From Amycolatopsis benzoatilytica AK 16/65 (GTDB lineage: Bacteria > Actinomycetota > Actinomycetes > Mycobacteriales > Pseudonocardiaceae): a stretch of DNA of 64,000 bases. The notes beneath the pieces are model-generated. The model made no database searches and was not told where the DNA came from. It was given only the letters and a program-made list of their open reading frames with translations. The position numbers were made by a program, and so were the translations under genes. The stretch covers positions 1,896,561 to 1,960,560 of the forward strand of contig NZ_KB912942.1 in the NCBI RefSeq assembly GCF_000383915.1, read 5' to 3'. Position 1 is the stretch's first letter. Each line of letters starts with the position of its first letter. Shown here piece by piece: positions 19,899 to 30,080 of this stretch.

Positions 19899-22800
19899 CC
19901 GCTCTCCTCCGGTAGTCCTCGACCAGCTCCAGCAGCGCCGGCCCGCGCGGACGGCGGCCCGGCACGATGTCGCAGGTGGCCGCCTTCGCCTCCTGGATGT
20001 GCACGTTCGGGTCCAGCACCACCGAAAGCAGGTCGTTGGCCGGGTCGCCGCGGGACAGGCCGCCCGGGCCCCAGTGGTAGGGCAGCCCGACCTGGTGGAT
20101 CGTGCGCCCGCGCACCCGCAGCGGCGGAATCCGTTCGGTCACCAGCACTCGCGCCTCGATCGCCGTGCGCGCCGACACGATCGTCGCCCATCCGCCGTGC
20201 TCCAGACCCCGTTCCGCGGCGAGGTCGGGGGAGACCTCGCAGAAGAACTCGGGCTGCAGCTCGGCCAGATACGGCAGGGTCCGGCTCATCCCGCCCGCGG
20301 TGTGGTGCTCGGTGAGCCGGTAAGTGGTGAACACGTAGGGGAACACCGTGCTGCGGACCGGGTTGTACGGGTTCGCCGCGCTTTCCAGGGTCTGCCTGGC
20401 CGGATTGTCCTGTTGCCGGTAGAGCGCGTTGTCCACCGGGGACTCGAACGGTTCGTAGTGCGTCGGCAGCGGCCCGTCGGCGAGACCGGCGGGCACGTAA
20501 AGCCAGGCCCGGCCGTCGGTCTGCATGATGAACGGGTCGGCCCCGCCGAGCGCGTCCTGTGCCTGCGCGCCTTCCGGCGGCTGGTAGTCGGGCGGTTTGG
20601 TCGCCTCGAAGTCCGGTACGTCCGGGCCGGTCCACTTTTTCCGCTCCGCGTCCCAGTAGACGTACTTCTTGCGGTCGCTCCACGGTTTCCCGTCCGGATC
20701 CGCGGAAGCGCGGTTGTAGAGGATGCGCCGGTTCGCCGGCCACGCCCATCCCCATTCCGGGGCCACCCAGCTCTGTTCGGATCCGGGTTTGCGGTCCGCG
20801 GCGCGGTTGTGCCCGTCCGCGCGGACGCCGCAGTAGATCCAGCAACCGCACGAGGTCGAACCGTCCTCGGCGAGCTGGGTGTAGGACGAGAGCGGACCGT
20901 CCGGGCCGTGGCCGTTGATTTCCGCGAGCACCGAATCGGCCGACGGCTCGGCGACCGGCCCTTCGGTCGGATAGCTCCAGGTCAGCTCCTGCACCGGCAG
21001 ATCGCGCGGATCGGTGCTGTCCTGCAGCTTTTCCCGGATCAGGCGGCCGAGGTGGTAGTAGAACCACAGTTCGCTGCGCGCCTCCCCGGGCGGGTCGACG
21101 GCCTTGTGGTGCCACTGCAGCAGCCGCTGGGTGTTGGTGAAACTGCCGTCCTTCTCGGTGTGCGCGGCGGCGGGCAGGAAGAACACCTCGGTGCCGATTT
21201 CGGCGCTGGCCAGCTCGCCGGTCTCGATCTCCGGGCCGTCCTTCCAGAACGTGGCGGTCTCGATCATCTGCAGGTCGCGCACCACGAGCCAGTCGAGGTT
21301 CGCGAGCCCGAGGCGCTGCAGTTTGCCGTTGGCGGAACCGACGGCAGGGTTCTCCCCGACCACGAAATAGCCCTTGCAGGTGCCTTCGAGCTGGTTCTTG
21401 ACCGTCGAGTAAGTGCCGTGGTCACCGGTCAGCCGCGGCAGGTGGTCGAACCGGAAATCGTTGTGCGGCTGGGCGTGCTCTCCCCAGTACGCCTTGAGCA
21501 GGCTCACCGCGTAGGACCGCATGTTGCCCCAGAACCCGGTCGAGCCGGCGTCGGTCGCGACGTAGTCGTCGAGGCCGAAGTGCTGGTGTGCGTGCGGCAT
21601 CGGGAGATAGCCGGGCAGCAGGTTGAACAGCGTCGGGATGTCGGTCGAGCCCTGGATGCTGGCGTGCCCGCGCAGCGCCATGATTCCGCCGCCGGGCCGG
21701 CCGATGTTGCCGAGCAGGGTCTGCAGGATCGACGCGGTGCGGATGTACTGGACGCCCACCGTGTGCTGGGTCCAGCCCACCGAGTACACCCACGCGGTGG
21801 TGCGCTCGCGGCCCGAGTTCGCGGTGATCGCGTCGGCGATCTCGCGGAACTTCGCCGCCGGGATGCCGCAGATGTCGGAGACCGCCTCCGGCGTGTAGCG
21901 GGCGAAGTGCCGCTTGAGCACCTGATAGACGCACCGCGGGTGCTGCAAGGTCGGGTCCTCGCGCGGTTTGCCCGGGATCGCCGCGCCGCCGCTGCCGTAG
22001 GACTCCGCGCGCGCCGAACTCTGATGTCCTTCGCCGCCGTGGTGGGTCTCCCCGCGCGGCCCCATCTCGCGATGGCCCGCCGCGGGCACCGCTTCGGTGC
22101 CTTCGTAGGCCCAGCTGGTCGCGTCGTACTGGCGGCGCTGGGGGTCGTAGCCGGAGAACAGCCCGTCGAGGTCCTCGGTGTCGCGGAAGTCCTCGCGCAG
22201 GATCGCGGCGGCGTTGGTGTAGGCCAGCACGTACTCGCGGAAGTCCAGCTCGTTGCTCAGCACATGGTTGACCAGGCCGCCGAGGAACGCGATGTCCGAA
22301 CCGGCGCGCACGGTGGCGTGCGTATGCGCCATCGCGCTGGTGCGGGTGAACCGCGGGTCGACGTGGATGATCTTCGCGCCGCGCGCCTTGGCCTCCATCA
22401 CCCACTGGAATCCCACCGGGTGGGCCTCGGCCATGTTCGAGCCCTGGATCACGATGCAGTCGGCGTTCGCCAGATCCTGCTGGAACGTCGTGGCCCCGCC
22501 ACGACCGAAGGAGGTCCCCAGACCGGGAACCGTGGCGGAGTGTCAAATACGCGCCTGGTTCTCGATCTGGATCGCGCCCAGCGCGGTGTAGAGCTTCTTC
22601 ATCAAGTAGTTCTCTTCGTTGTCCAGCGTCGCGCCGCCGAGGCTGGCGAACCCGAGCGTGCGCCGCAGCCGCACGCCGTTCTCGTCGGTCTCCTGCCAGG
22701 TTTCGGCACGGGTGCGCAGGACCCGCTCGGCGATCATGTCCATCGCCTGGTCGAGCGGAAGGTGCTCCCATTCGGTGCCGTACGGGCGGCGGTAGAGCAC

Positions 22801-23112
22801 CTCGGTGACCCGAGACGGGCTGGTCACCAGCTGTTTGCTGGCCGAGCCCTTAGGGCAGAGCCGGCCCCGGGAGATGGGCGAATCGGGGTCGCCCTCGATC
22901 TGGGTGACGCGCCCGTCGCGCACGAACACCTGCTGCCCACAGCCGACCGCGCAGTAAGGGCACACCGACCGCACCACCCGGTCGGCGTCTTTCGTGCGCG
23001 CGTGCCACTGCTCGGAGCCGCGCGATTTCGCCGCGGCCCCGCGGGCCAGCCGATCCGGTCCGGCGGCTTGCCGGTACACCGGCCAGCTCTGGATCCACTG
23101 CCGGACACCCAT
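19891..23112 (-). CDS. fdhA: Selenocysteine-containing formate dehydrogenase alpha subunit (UGA at codon 190)
   Basis: 1073 residues when the in-frame TGA at 22543-22545 is read as selenocysteine; otherwise it would break into two open frames. N-terminal 4Fe-4S motif [14 protein letters not shown], then [12 protein letters not shown], and [17 protein letters not shown], the position of Sec in FdnG-type enzymes (E. coli Sec196). Downstream are molybdopterin-binding blocks and the C-terminal molydopterin-dinucleotide domain. No twin-arginine signal is visible, so the active site should face the cytoplasm. A hairpin right after the UGA resembles a bacterial SECIS. The start at 23110-23112 is 38 bp after selB; its ribosome-binding site is weak. 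Confidence 0.93.
22496..22545 (-). promoter_or_regulatory. UGA codon and candidate SECIS hairpin in fdhA
   Basis: On the minus strand the TGA (22545-22543) is followed after 4 nt by CCGCCACG (22538-22531), which pairs perfectly with CGTGGCGG (22503-22496). Inside, GGTTCCC and GGGGACC form an apical stem (one G-U pair) around GGTCT. This position, within the coding region just after UGA, is where bacterial SelB-binding SECIS elements lie. Confidence 0.75.
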
Positions 23113-23150
23113 GCTTGCCAAGGTAATCCTGTTCGCCAGCTCGCGCAGGC

Positions 23151-24875
23151 TCAGCGGGCGCGACGGGTTCCGTCTGCCAGGGGCACCGTCCGGCCGGCCG
23201 CGTCCAGCCGTTCCAGCAACGGCACCGCCACCCGGCGGGTCGACTGCAACGCCCGCTTCGCCGCCGACACCGTGAACGGCTGCTCGATCTGCCGCAGCAC
23301 TTCCGCCGCGCGGCGCAGCGCGTCCGGGCCGAGCACCACCCCGGCCGCGATCTCGGTCAGCCGGCCGTGCCGCACTGCCGCCGCGAGTTCTCGTTTGCCC
23401 AGGCCGAGTTCGCTCAGCTCGGCGGCTTCCGGAGCGCGGAAGGGCTGCTCGGCGAACCGGCGGTCGAGCGCGTCCAGCGCGGCCTCGAGCCACGGGGCCA
23501 GCCCGCTGCCCGGCAGCCGTACGCGGCCGCCCTCCTGGTGCAGGCCGTCCAGCAACGGCGCGAGCAGTTCGGCGGCGGGAAGCCCGAGCCGCTGGCGCAA
23601 CGCTTCGGCGGGCATCCCGGCGTCGACCGGGTGGGCCCGGCTCCACGCCGCGACGACCGACCGGGTTTCTTCCTTCAGCCGGGCGAACCGCTGCGGGTCA
23701 GCCAGCCAGGAACCGATCCGCAGCCCGGCGGGGGCGAGGCCGATCGCGCGGAATTCCGCGGCCGGGACGAATCCTCGGCGACGCAGGTGTTCGGCAGCGA
23801 GGTCCGGAACTGCCAGTTCCGCCGCCCGCGCCCGCGCGGCGCCGCGCCGGCCGAGCGGCGGCGGGCAGACGTCCAGCACGTCCACTCCAGCCGGAATGGC
23901 GTGCTCGCCGGGGTCGCGCAGCAGTCCCCGGTCGCCGATCCGCAGCGGCAGCGGGCGGCGCAGCGCGAGCCGGGCCGTATCGGTCCCGAGCGGACGGACG
24001 TGCGCTGGCACCGCGGCGGTGCCTACGTGGAGAACCAGTTCGCGGTGCAGGCTTTCCGACGCAGCGCCGCGCACCCGGACGTCGAGCGTCTCGGTCGTGC
24101 GCCACGCGTGCGGAGCGAGCAGAACGTCGCCGCGCCGGACCTCGTCTCGGGAGACTCCCCGCAGGTTCACCGCCACCCGAGCTGCGCCGTGCACCCGCGG
24201 GCGGTCTTCGCCGAGGGCTTGCAGGCCCCGGACACTCACTGTCTTGCCGTTCAAGACCAGTTCGTCGCCGACGGCGATGGTGCCCGCGGCGAGGGTCCCG
24301 GTCACGACGGTGCCCGCGCCCGCCACCGTGAACGCCCGGTCGAGCCACAGCCGCAGGTCGGCGCCCGGATCGGGCTGGGGCAGGCTGGCCATGAGCGCGG
24401 CCAGTGCGTCGCGCAAGCGGTCGATTCCTTCGCCAGTCGTGCTGCTCACCGCGACCGCGGGCAGTTCGCCCAGCGCCGTGGCGGACAGTTCGCGCGAGGC
24501 CGCCGCGGCCGCCGGGCCGGGATCGGCGCGATCGGCCTTCGTGACCGCGAGCAGACCCCGGCGGACGCCGAACGCGTCGAGCGCCGCCAGGTGCTCGGCC
24601 GACTGCGGCATCCAGCCCTCGTCCGCGGCCACGACGAAGAGCACCGCCGGCGCCGGGCCGGCTCCGGCGAGCATGTTCGGCACGAACCGTTCGTGCCCGG
24701 GGACGTCGACGAAGGCGACCGGCTCGCCGCCGATCGCGGTCCAGGCGAACCCGAGGTCGATGGTGAGCCCGCGCCGCCGCTCCTCGGCCCAGCGGTCCGG
24801 TTCCATTCCGGTCAGCCGCCGCACGAGGGCCGATTTGCCGTGGTCCACGTGCCCGGCGGTGGCGATCACCCGCAT
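23151..24875 (-). CDS. selB: Selenocysteine-specific elongation factor
   Basis: 574 residues. The GTPase domain begins at once: [36 protein letters not shown] (DxxG) and TKADRAD, followed by EF-Tu-like domains II and III and a long C-terminal part with winged-helix repeats that bind the SECIS. SelB delivers Sec-tRNA to UGA. The ATG at 24873-24875 overlaps the end of selA by 10 nt. The selB stop is 38 bp before fdhA, so factor and substrate mRNA are probably one transcript. Confidence 0.93.
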   Translation of the reverse strand: MRVIATAGHVDHGKSALVRRLTGMEPDRWAEERRRGLTIDLGFAWTAIGGEPVAFVDVPGHERFVPNMLAGAGPAPAVLFVVAADEGWMPQSAEHLAALDAFGVRRGLLAVTKADRADPGPAAAAASRELSATALGELPAVAVSSTTGEGIDRLRDALAALMASLPQPDPGADLRLWLDRAFTVAGAGTVVTGTLAAGTIAVGDELVLNGKTVSVRGLQALGEDRPRVHGAARVAVNLRGVSRDEVRRGDVLLAPHAWRTTETLDVRVRGAASESLHRELVLHVGTAAVPAHVRPLGTDTARLALRRPLPLRIGDRGLLRDPGEHAIPAGVDVLDVCPPPLGRRGAARARAAELAVPDLAAEHLRRRGFVPAAEFRAIGLAPAGLRIGSWLADPQRFARLKEETRSVVAAWSRAHPVDAGMPAEALRQRLGLPAAELLAPLLDGLHQEGGRVRLPGSGLAPWLEAALDALDRRFAEQPFRAPEAAELSELGLGKRELAAAVRHGRLTEIAAGVVLGPDALRRAAEVLRQIEQPFTVSAAKRALQSTRRVAVPLLERLDAAGRTVPLADGTRRAR

Positions 24876-26149
24876 CGGCGCACCGCGGCGGCCAGGCGGA
24901 CGTCTTCGGCCGGCGGCACCGTCCGCAAGTCCAGCAGGCATTTTCCGTGCACGAGCCGGCCGACCACCGGCGGCTTGCCCTGGCGCAACGCGGCGGCGTA
25001 GCGCTCCGGCAGCGCGACGGCCGCACTCGGCAGTTCCACTCCCGGAGCGCCGCCGCCGCCGACCGTCGCGACCGAGGGCACCACCTCGGCGGGCACCCCG
25101 GTCAGCTCCGCGCAGAGCGCTGCGGCGCGTTCGCGCAGACTGGCCGCGTCCGCCTCCAGCGCCTCCCGCACCGGGCTGCGCGGACCGCGCAAGGTCGCTT
25201 CCAGCGCGGCGAGGGTCAGTTTGTCGACCCGCAACGCCCGTGCCGCCGGATGCCGCCGCAATCGTGCGACGAGTTCCGCGTCGCCGAGCAGCAATCCGGC
25301 TTGCGGTCCGCCGAGCAGTTTGTCGCCGCTGGCGGTGACCAGGTCGGCGCCGGCGCGCAGGGCGGTCGCCGCGTCCGGTTCGCCGGGCAACCGGGGGTGC
25401 GGGGCAAGCAGGCCAGAGCCGATGTCCACGACCAGCGGCGCGCCGAGTCCGGCCAGTTCGGCCACCGTCGCCTCCGACGTGAACCCGCTGACCCGGTAGT
25501 TCGACGGATGCACCTTGAGCACGAATCCGGTCTCGGGACCGATCGCGGACTCGTAGTCCGAGACCCGGGTGCGGTTGGTCGTGCCGACCTCGCGCAGCCG
25601 CGCGCCGGTCGAGGCGAGCAGATCCGGGATCCGGAACCCGTCGCCGATTTCCACGAGTTCGCCGCGGCTCACCACGATCTCGCGGCCGGGCGCGAGCGTC
25701 AGCGCGCACAGCAGCAGCGCGGCCGCGTTGTTGTTCACTACATGCACCGCGCCCGCGTCGGGCGCGGCTTCGCGCAACGCTGCCAGCGCTCCTCGCCCGC
25801 GCCGCGCCCGGTTGCCGGCCGCGAGGTCGAACTCGACGTCCGTCGTCCCGGCCGCGGCTACGACCGCCTCCAGCGCGGCGGCCGAAAGCGGGGCGCGCCC
25901 CAGGTTCGTGTGGACGATCACGCCGGTGGCGTTGAGCACCGGCTGCAGCGAGGAAACTTGTCCGGGCAGGTGGGCCAGCACGTCCTCGACCACCGCTGCT
26001 GGCGTGATCTCGCCGTCTCGCGCCCGCTGCTGAGAAGCGGCGACGACGGCTTTCACCCGTCGCCGCCCGAGGTGTCGCGCCGCGTCCGCGATGCTCGGTT
26101 CGGCGAGCAGCACGTCGGTACGCGGAATCGCCCGGCGCGGATCGGTCAC
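24866..26149 (-). CDS. selA: L-seryl-tRNA(Sec) selenium transferase
   Basis: 427 residues of the PLP-dependent SelA family: [56 protein letters not shown] and [17 protein letters not shown] with the PLP lysine. It converts Ser-tRNA(Sec) to Sec-tRNA(Sec) using selenophosphate. The start is GTG at 26147-26149, 13 bp downstream of the tRNA-Sec gene on the same strand, so tRNA and enzyme may be co-transcribed. It overlaps selB by 10 nt. Confidence 0.93.
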   Translation of the reverse strand: MTDPRRAIPRTDVLLAEPSIADAARHLGRRRVKAVVAASQQRARDGEITPAAVVEDVLAHLPGQVSSLQPVLNATGVIVHTNLGRAPLSAAALEAVVAAAGTTDVEFDLAAGNRARRGRGALAALREAAPDAGAVHVVNNNAAALLLCALTLAPGREIVVSRGELVEIGDGFRIPDLLASTGARLREVGTTNRTRVSDYESAIGPETGFVLKVHPSNYRVSGFTSEATVAELAGLGAPLVVDIGSGLLAPHPRLPGEPDAATALRAGADLVTASGDKLLGGPQAGLLLGDAELVARLRRHPAARALRVDKLTLAALEATLRGPRSPVREALEADAASLRERAAALCAELTGVPAEVVPSVATVGGGGAPGVELPSAAVALPERYAAALRQGKPPVVGRLVHGKCLLDLRTVPPAEDVRLAAAVRRCG

Positions 26150-26161
26150 CGCCGGGCTCCC

Positions 26162-26256
26162 TGGCGGAGGCGGACGGGAATCGAACCCGCCAGCGGCAGC
26201 ACCTGCCGCTCAACGGTTTTGAAGACCGCGCCGGCCACCAGGCCGGAGACGCCTCC
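26162..26256 (-). tRNA. selC: tRNA-Sec, anticodon UCA
   Basis: The 95-nt RNA starts GGAGGCG at 26256 and ends with paired CGCCTCC, discriminator G and an encoded CCA (26164-26162). The anticodon arm CGGT-CTTCAAA-ACCG places TCA at 26222-26220. A long variable arm and GGTTCGATTCC T-loop are visible. This is the size and form of bacterial tRNA-Sec. It lies between selD and selA. Confidence 0.93.
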
Positions 26257-26320
26257 TTGGGGCATGCCTGCCATCCTGCCAAGGTCGCGCCCAGCCCGCA
26301 GGGCGAGCACGATAGGCACG

Positions 26321-27319
26321 ATGACGACGACAACCCGGCTGACGCACTATGCGCACGGCGGTGGCTGCGCGTGCAAGATCCCGCCCGGCGAACTGGAGGA
26401 CATGGTCCGCGGACTCGCCGTCGCCCCGCCCGCGGGCGCGGCCGGCGAACTGCTGGTGGGCCTCGGCGCCGGCGACGACGCGGCGGCGGTACGCATTTCC
26501 GGCGGCACCGCGCTGATCGCGACCACTGACTTCTTCACCCCGGTGGTCGACGACCCGTACGACTGGGGCCGCATCGCCGCCGCCAACGCGCTCTCGGACG
26601 TGTACGCGATGGGCGGCACGCCGGTCGTCGCGGTCAACCTGCTGGGCTGGCCGCGCGAGGTGCTGCCGTTCGACCTCGCCCGGGAGGTGCTGCGCGGCGG
26701 ACTCGACGTGTGCTCGGCTGCTGCTTGCCACCTCGCCGGCGGACACAGCGTCGACGACCCGGAGCCCAAGTACGGTCTCGCGGTGACCGGCGTCGCCGAT
26801 CCGGATCGCCTGCTGCGCAACGATTCCGGCCGCCCCGGCGTTCCGCTCACCCTGACCAAGCCGCTCGGCATCGGCGTGCTCAACACCCGGCACAAGGCCA
26901 CCGGGCAACGGTTCCCGCAGGCGATCGCCGCGATGACCGAACTGAACGACCGCGCGGCACGCGCCGCGGTGGCCGCGGGCGCGGTGTGCGCCACCGACGT
27001 GACCGGGTTCGGGCTGCTCGGCCACCTGCACAAACTCGCCCGGGCCAGCGGAGTGACCGCCCGGGTGGATCCCGCCGCGGTGCCGTACCTCGACGGCGCG
27101 CGCGACGCCCTGCGGGACGGCTATGTCAGCGGCGGCACGCGGCGCAACCTCGACTGGGTCCGCCCGCACGCGGACCTGTCCCGGGTCAGCGAGGAGGAGG
27201 CCCTGCTCCTCGCCGACGCGCAGACCTCGGGCGGGCTGCTGGTGGCCGGGGAAGTTCCGGGGCATCCGGTGATCGGCGAACTCGCGCCGCGATCGCAGTT
27301 CTCGGTGGTGCTCGGCTGA
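26321..27319 (+). CDS. selD: Selenide, water dikinase (selenophosphate synthetase)
   Basis: 332 residues of the AIRS-like SelD family: HGGGCACKIPPGEL near the N-terminus with Cys (not Sec) at the catalytic position, then GDDAAAVRI, TTDFFTPVVDDPYDWGRIAAANALSDVYAMGG, and CATDVTGFGLLGHL. It makes selenophosphate for SelA. The ATG at 26321 gives the usual N-terminus; the frame stays open far upstream but that part is antisense to selA. Divergent from tRNA-Sec with 64 bp between them, which must hold both promoters. Confidence 0.93.
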   Translation: MTTTTRLTHYAHGGGCACKIPPGELEDMVRGLAVAPPAGAAGELLVGLGAGDDAAAVRISGGTALIATTDFFTPVVDDPYDWGRIAAANALSDVYAMGGTPVVAVNLLGWPREVLPFDLAREVLRGGLDVCSAAACHLAGGHSVDDPEPKYGLAVTGVADPDRLLRNDSGRPGVPLTLTKPLGIGVLNTRHKATGQRFPQAIAAMTELNDRAARAAVAAGAVCATDVTGFGLLGHLHKLARASGVTARVDPAAVPYLDGARDALRDGYVSGGTRRNLDWVRPHADLSRVSEEEALLLADAQTSGGLLVAGEVPGHPVIGELAPRSQFSVVLG

Positions 27320-27386
27320 TTCCTGATACCGCCGGCCGCGAGCGCGCTGCGGCGATGCCTTGCGTTCACGCGTCAGCACTCCGGTG

Positions 27387-28307
27387 TCAGCGTGGAAGAC
27401 GCACGCGGGCCTGCGTCTCCTTCCGTTGGGACGCGCGCAGGCGGTCCAGGAGACGCTGGCCTTGCGAGATAACGACGACGCCCAGGAGCACCACCAAGCC
27501 ACCGGTCAATTCGGTGAAGAGCGGCACTTCCCCCAGCCAGATCCAGGCGATGACGACGGCGACCGGCGGAACCAGGTACAGCAGCGAGGTGGACACTGCG
27601 ACCGGGAGCCGTCCGACAGCGACCCCCCACAGCACGAAGCCGAGGGCCGAGGGGAGGAGCCCGAGGTAGATCGCCGCGAGCCAGCCGCCTGCCGTCGCGC
27701 CGGAAAGCTCGGACCAGCCGCTGGGCAGAAGCGGCAGGGTCATCGCCGTGCCGGCGACCATCGTGTAGGTCGCCACCTCCAGGCCGCTGTAGCGGCGGAG
27801 CAACGGTCGCTGCAACGGGTGGTAGATGCCCTGCACGACCATCGCGGCCACGGCGATCCACACCGCGGCGGGCACCGATACCCCTGCCCGGGAGAGGCAG
27901 ACGATCGCGACCCCGGACAGCGCCACCGCGCTGCCGATCATCGTGGCCCGGGTGATCCGCTCCCGGAACAGCAACCGCGCCACCGCCACGGACACCAGCG
28001 GGGCAGCCGCCACGATCATGCTCGCGGTACCCGCGGGCACCTGCAGTTCGCTTTCGTTGAGCAGCAGCTGGTAGGCGGTCATGCCGAAGAAGCCGGCGAC
28101 GATGATCCAGCCCAGGTCCGGTAGTCGCGGAAGCCGTACTCGGGTGAACACGGCGGCGACGAGCAAGCCGGCTGCGGCCACCGCCAGCCGCACGACCGAC
28201 AGCCCGACCACCCCGAGGTCGGGAGCCGCGACCTGGATTGCCGGGAAGGCGCTGGCCCACAGCACCACGACGCCGAGCCCGGCGGCCACGCCACGATCCA
28301 TCTTCAT
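27387..28307 (-). CDS. EamA (DMT)-family transporter
   Basis: About 306 residues with ten hydrophobic segments in two EamA repeats (LWASAFPAIQVAAPD near the start; GLLPSALGFVLWGVAVGRLP and PPVAVVIAWIWLGE in the second half). Such proteins export or import amino acids, nucleobases or other metabolites. The ATG at 28305-28307 is chosen; the frame could extend 19 residues upstream into the operator region. It is divergent from the LysR gene at 28378, the common arrangement for a transporter and its regulator. Confidence 0.85.
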   Translation of the reverse strand: MKMDRGVAAGLGVVVLWASAFPAIQVAAPDLGVVGLSVVRLAVAAAGLLVAAVFTRVRLPRLPDLGWIIVAGFFGMTAYQLLLNESELQVPAGTASMIVAAAPLVSVAVARLLFRERITRATMIGSAVALSGVAIVCLSRAGVSVPAAVWIAVAAMVVQGIYHPLQRPLLRRYSGLEVATYTMVAGTAMTLPLLPSGWSELSGATAGGWLAAIYLGLLPSALGFVLWGVAVGRLPVAVSTSLLYLVPPVAVVIAWIWLGEVPLFTELTGGLVVLLGVVVISQGQRLLDRLRASQRKETQARVRLPR

Positions 28308-28352
28308 CGTCCCAGCCTGCGCCGAGCGACACTTCAGCACTAGTGAATTATT

Positions 28353-28369
28353 CTTAGTTATCACCTAAG
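28353..28369. promoter_or_regulatory. Candidate LysR operator
   Basis: CTTAG-TTATCAC-CTAAG is a short inverted repeat of the T-Nx-A type bound by LysR-family regulators. It lies 8 bp before the LysR gene start and in front of the divergent EamA gene, in locally A+T-rich DNA. Confidence 0.5.
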
Positions 28370-28377
28370 CTGGACTG

Positions 28378-29295
28378 ATGATAGATGTCCGGAAGCTCGG
28401 GATGCTCGCGGCGCTGGACCGGCTCGGCACGCTCGCCGCGGTCGCCGGGGAACTGCACCTGACCGCGCCCGGGATTTCCATGCAGCTCAGCGCTCTGGAA
28501 CGGGAGCTCGGGATCACGCTCACCGAGCGCCAGGGCAGACGGCTGGCGCTCACTCCCGCGGGAAGGCTGCTGGCCGCTCACGGCCGAGACGTTCTCGACC
28601 GGCTCTCCCTTGCCGAGCTCGAAGTGGACGCCCTTCGCCGCGGTGCCACCGGCTCGTACCGACTTGTCGCTTTTCCCTCGGCCGCGCGGACATTCGTCGC
28701 CGATGCGTGGAGCCGGCTGCGAGTTGAAGACGCGGCCATAGAGCTGTCCCTGGCGACACCGGAGCCCGAGGACGCGTTGGCAGCGCTGGTAGCCGGACGC
28801 GCCGACCTGGCGGTAATCCACTCGTACTCGAACGTGCCGCGCACCCTGCCGGACGGCGTCGACGCCGATCCTCTTGCCGTCGAGCAAGTCTGGCTGGCGC
28901 TGCCGGAAGACGACCCGGCGGCCGCCGCGGAGGTCGACCTGGTCGCCTTCGACGCCCACTCCTGGCTCGCGCCGCCGGGGGACTTGACCTGTTTCGACAT
29001 GGTGGAGCGGGCGTGCGGCCTGGCCGGCTTCCGTCCGCGCGTGGTCGCGGAGTCGGCGGACTTCGCCGCGCAGCTCGAGCTGGTCGCCGCGGGCGCGGGT
29101 GTCGCGCTGGTGCCCGACCTGGCCGTCGCCGCGGTCCCGCGCGGCGTCCGCCTCGCCCGAGTGCGCAGCCCGCTGAGCCGCCACCTGTTCGCCGCCTGCC
29201 GTACCGCCCGGCGTGGCGATCCGGGGCTCGACCGGCTGACCCGCCTGCTCCGAGAGTCCGCACGGGCCAGGGTCCGCGAGCACGCGCCGAGCTAG
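28378..29295 (+). CDS. LysR-family transcriptional regulator
   Basis: 305 residues: N-terminal winged helix-turn-helix (LAAVAGELHLTAPGISMQLSALE, ELGITLTERQGRRLALT) then a periplasmic-binding-protein-like sensor domain. Divergent from the EamA transporter with a 70-bp gap that holds a CTTAG-N7-CTAAG repeat, so it most likely controls the transporter and itself. The effector is unknown. Confidence 0.88.
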   Translation: MIDVRKLGMLAALDRLGTLAAVAGELHLTAPGISMQLSALERELGITLTERQGRRLALTPAGRLLAAHGRDVLDRLSLAELEVDALRRGATGSYRLVAFPSAARTFVADAWSRLRVEDAAIELSLATPEPEDALAALVAGRADLAVIHSYSNVPRTLPDGVDADPLAVEQVWLALPEDDPAAAAEVDLVAFDAHSWLAPPGDLTCFDMVERACGLAGFRPRVVAESADFAAQLELVAAGAGVALVPDLAVAAVPRGVRLARVRSPLSRHLFAACRTARRGDPGLDRLTRLLRESARARVREHAPS

Positions 29296-29361
29296 CACCG
29301 CGAGGCAGCCGGCACCCGGGCCAGGCGCCAGCCGATCCGGCCGCGGGCGTCCGGCCGGAGG

Positions 29362-29883
29362 TCAGGCGGCGCGATAGCGGTTCTTCCCGCTGGTGCGCGA
29401 GTCGTGGATGAACTCGCGCGGGTCGCTGGTGGCGGTCGCTCCGCGGTCGAGCCAGCGCAGAAAACCATTCCGGTCACGGCGTTCTAGTTCATCCAAATAG
29501 GACTGACGGGCGGTGATGATGGTGGCCGCGGCGGTACCGTCGGTCTGCCGGAGCTGCAGGTAGCTCATTTGCCAGGCGAGATACAGAGCGTCGAGCGGGA
29601 GGTCTTCGACCGGGACGCGGGAAATCGCGAGCCGTGGCACCAGGGCGGGGCGGCTGTTCCGCGCAGCCCTCTGTCGCACCGCTCGAACGCGCAGGAAAAG
29701 CGCGAGAAGCGCACTTCCGGCGCTCGCGGAGACGCGCCGGACCCGGCGTCCGTAGCGGGTCGACCGAGGTTTGGTCCGGCTCGCCCCTTCCGCGCCGAAC
29801 GGCGGGCCCGGCAGCGCGGGGCCAAGCGCGAAGAGCAGGAGAACGCAGGAGCAGACCATCGCACGCTCGAGTCGAACCAGCAC
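29362..29883 (-). CDS. Hypothetical exported or membrane protein (173 aa)
   Basis: Not recognised. Starting at the GTG 29881-29883, which has GAGGTG 7 nt upstream, a basic n-region (VLVRLERA) precedes a hydrophobic stretch (CSCVLLLFALGPALPG), then a second hydrophobic segment (GSALLALFLRV). The C-terminal 70 residues are soluble and look conserved (LDALYLAWQMSYLQLRQ, YLDELERRDRNGFLRWLDRG). Probably a small membrane-associated protein of actinomycetes. A TTG-initiated longer form up to 29946 is possible. Confidence 0.5.
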   Translation of the reverse strand: MLVRLERAMVCSCVLLLFALGPALPGPPFGAEGASRTKPRSTRYGRRVRRVSASAGSALLALFLRVRAVRQRAARNSRPALVPRLAISRVPVEDLPLDALYLAWQMSYLQLRQTDGTAAATIITARQSYLDELERRDRNGFLRWLDRGATATSDPREFIHDSRTSGKNRYRAA

Positions 29884-30080
29884 AACGCACCTCGGTTTGC
29901 CGTTGGCTTCGCTGACCGTTTCCTGAGCGGAGCAGGATACCGACAAAGCTCGCGCGCGAGTCAGGGACTGAAGACCTCCCCGGGAGGACGTTGGACCCTA
30001 ACCGGACAGCGGCCAGCCGGTGGCGGGTCGAGCCAGCCGCGAAGTCAGGTGGTCGCGGGTTCACCGACCGGCGACAGCGC

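Noticed and set aside
19891..22545. fdhA as two separate genes or a pseudogene
   Set aside because: The TGA is exactly at the Sec position, a hairpin follows, and the whole Sec machinery is adjacent, so recoding is the simpler reading.
19765..25338. A 1857-aa open plus-strand frame
   Set aside because: It is antisense to fdhA, selB and selA, is Arg/Ala/Gly-rich and has no domain; long open shadows are normal at ~70% G+C.
24947..26320. Upstream extension of selD
   Set aside because: It is antisense to selA and tRNA-Sec; the ATG at 26321 begins the conserved region.
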